Shown: positions 63,973-64,000 of the stretch, in pieces
Position numbering within the stretch: the first letter of the stretch is position 1
Layout: each line of letters opens with the position of its first letter
Assembly: GCF_013371495.1 (NCBI RefSeq)
Contig: NZ_JABWTA010000001.1
Location: forward strand, 310,001-374,000
Length of the DNA: 64,000 nt
Reading direction: 5' to 3'
Source: Altererythrobacter lutimaris
GTDB taxonomy: Bacteria; Pseudomonadota; Alphaproteobacteria; Sphingomonadales; Sphingomonadaceae
The notes under the pieces: model-generated
Seen by the model: only the letters and a program-made list of their open reading frames with translations
Database searches by the model: none
What the model was told of the DNA's origin: nothing
Translations under genes and position numbers: made by a program

Positions 63973-64000
63973 GCCTTGCCTTGCTTTTGTGCACGCCGCA
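63951..64000 (-). CDS. Possible C-terminal fragment of a gene entering from the right
   Basis: On the minus strand one frame stays open from the window edge to a TGA at 63951 and reads RRAQKQGKARSKAPA, a basic tail typical of a protein C-terminus. Only about 16 codons are visible, so this may be chance. Confidence 0.25.
   Translation of the reverse strand, partial: RRAQKQGKARSKAPA

Overview
The window looks like ordinary chromosome from an alphaproteobacterium of the Sphingomonadales, most likely an Erythrobacteraceae-type genome. The reasons are the GC-rich, densely packed genes, the alphaproteobacterial AddAB (not RecBCD), and three Caulobacter-style cell-cycle genes: a DivL-like pseudokinase, a SciP-like CtrA inhibitor and an HdaA-like DnaA regulator. 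Small families common in this order (DUF2794, DUF2256) are also present. The assignment rests on protein recognition by eye; no database search was run.

Layout. 0-3.5 kb: an M20 peptidase running off the left edge, divergent from malate synthase G (glcB). 3.5-4.7 kb: a low-information stretch with three unrecognised small genes and two exact 20-bp repeats plus a variant. 4.7-10.4 kb: lptD-surA-pdxA-rsmA on the minus strand, in the same order as in enterobacteria. 10.5-13.3 kb: pepA, a 50-residue DUF2256 protein, holC and ndk. 13.3-16.6 kb: purM, purN (fused to a YjbR-like domain) and a sulfotransferase. 16.7-19.7 kb: a secreted DUF2066-like protein, hdaA, cysE and a DUF2794 gene. 19.7-30.3 kb: mixed genes (DUF4328, SDR dehydrogenase, gph, glmU, a GT-C membrane glycosyltransferase, an HNH protein, a SOUL heme protein, sciP, a prolyl oligopeptidase, and a membrane protein divergent from an Rrf2 regulator). 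30.4-35.5 kb: the F1 ATP synthase operon atpHAGDC with a small lipoprotein gene inserted between atpG and atpD. 35.7-42.9 kb: a TauD-family dioxygenase, a trypsin-like protease with membrane segments, ada, a PEP-mutase-family lyase, a peroxiredoxin, a secreted protein and ahcY. 42.9-54.4 kb: divL-tsaE-amgK-murU-addB-addA, all overlapping, then trxA. 54.4-64 kb: hisN-argJ, secA with an overlapping DUF2867 gene, a GNAT, a TauE/SafE exporter, tRNA-Asn, nadK and an EAL-domain phosphodiesterase.

Functionally the window covers envelope biogenesis (lptD, surA, glmU, amgK/murU, secA), energy (ATP synthase, malate synthase), purine, cysteine, arginine, histidine, B6 and NAD metabolism, DNA repair (ada, addAB) and cell-cycle control. 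I saw no prophage, transposase, CRISPR array or secondary-metabolite cluster, and no convincing new multi-gene system. The best leads are smaller: the DivL-type tyrosine substitution, the lipoprotein inside the atp operon, a SahR-like operator before ahcY, the Rrf2/membrane-protein pair with its palindromes, the PurN-YjbR fusion, and the repeat-flanked small genes at 4.0-4.7 kb.
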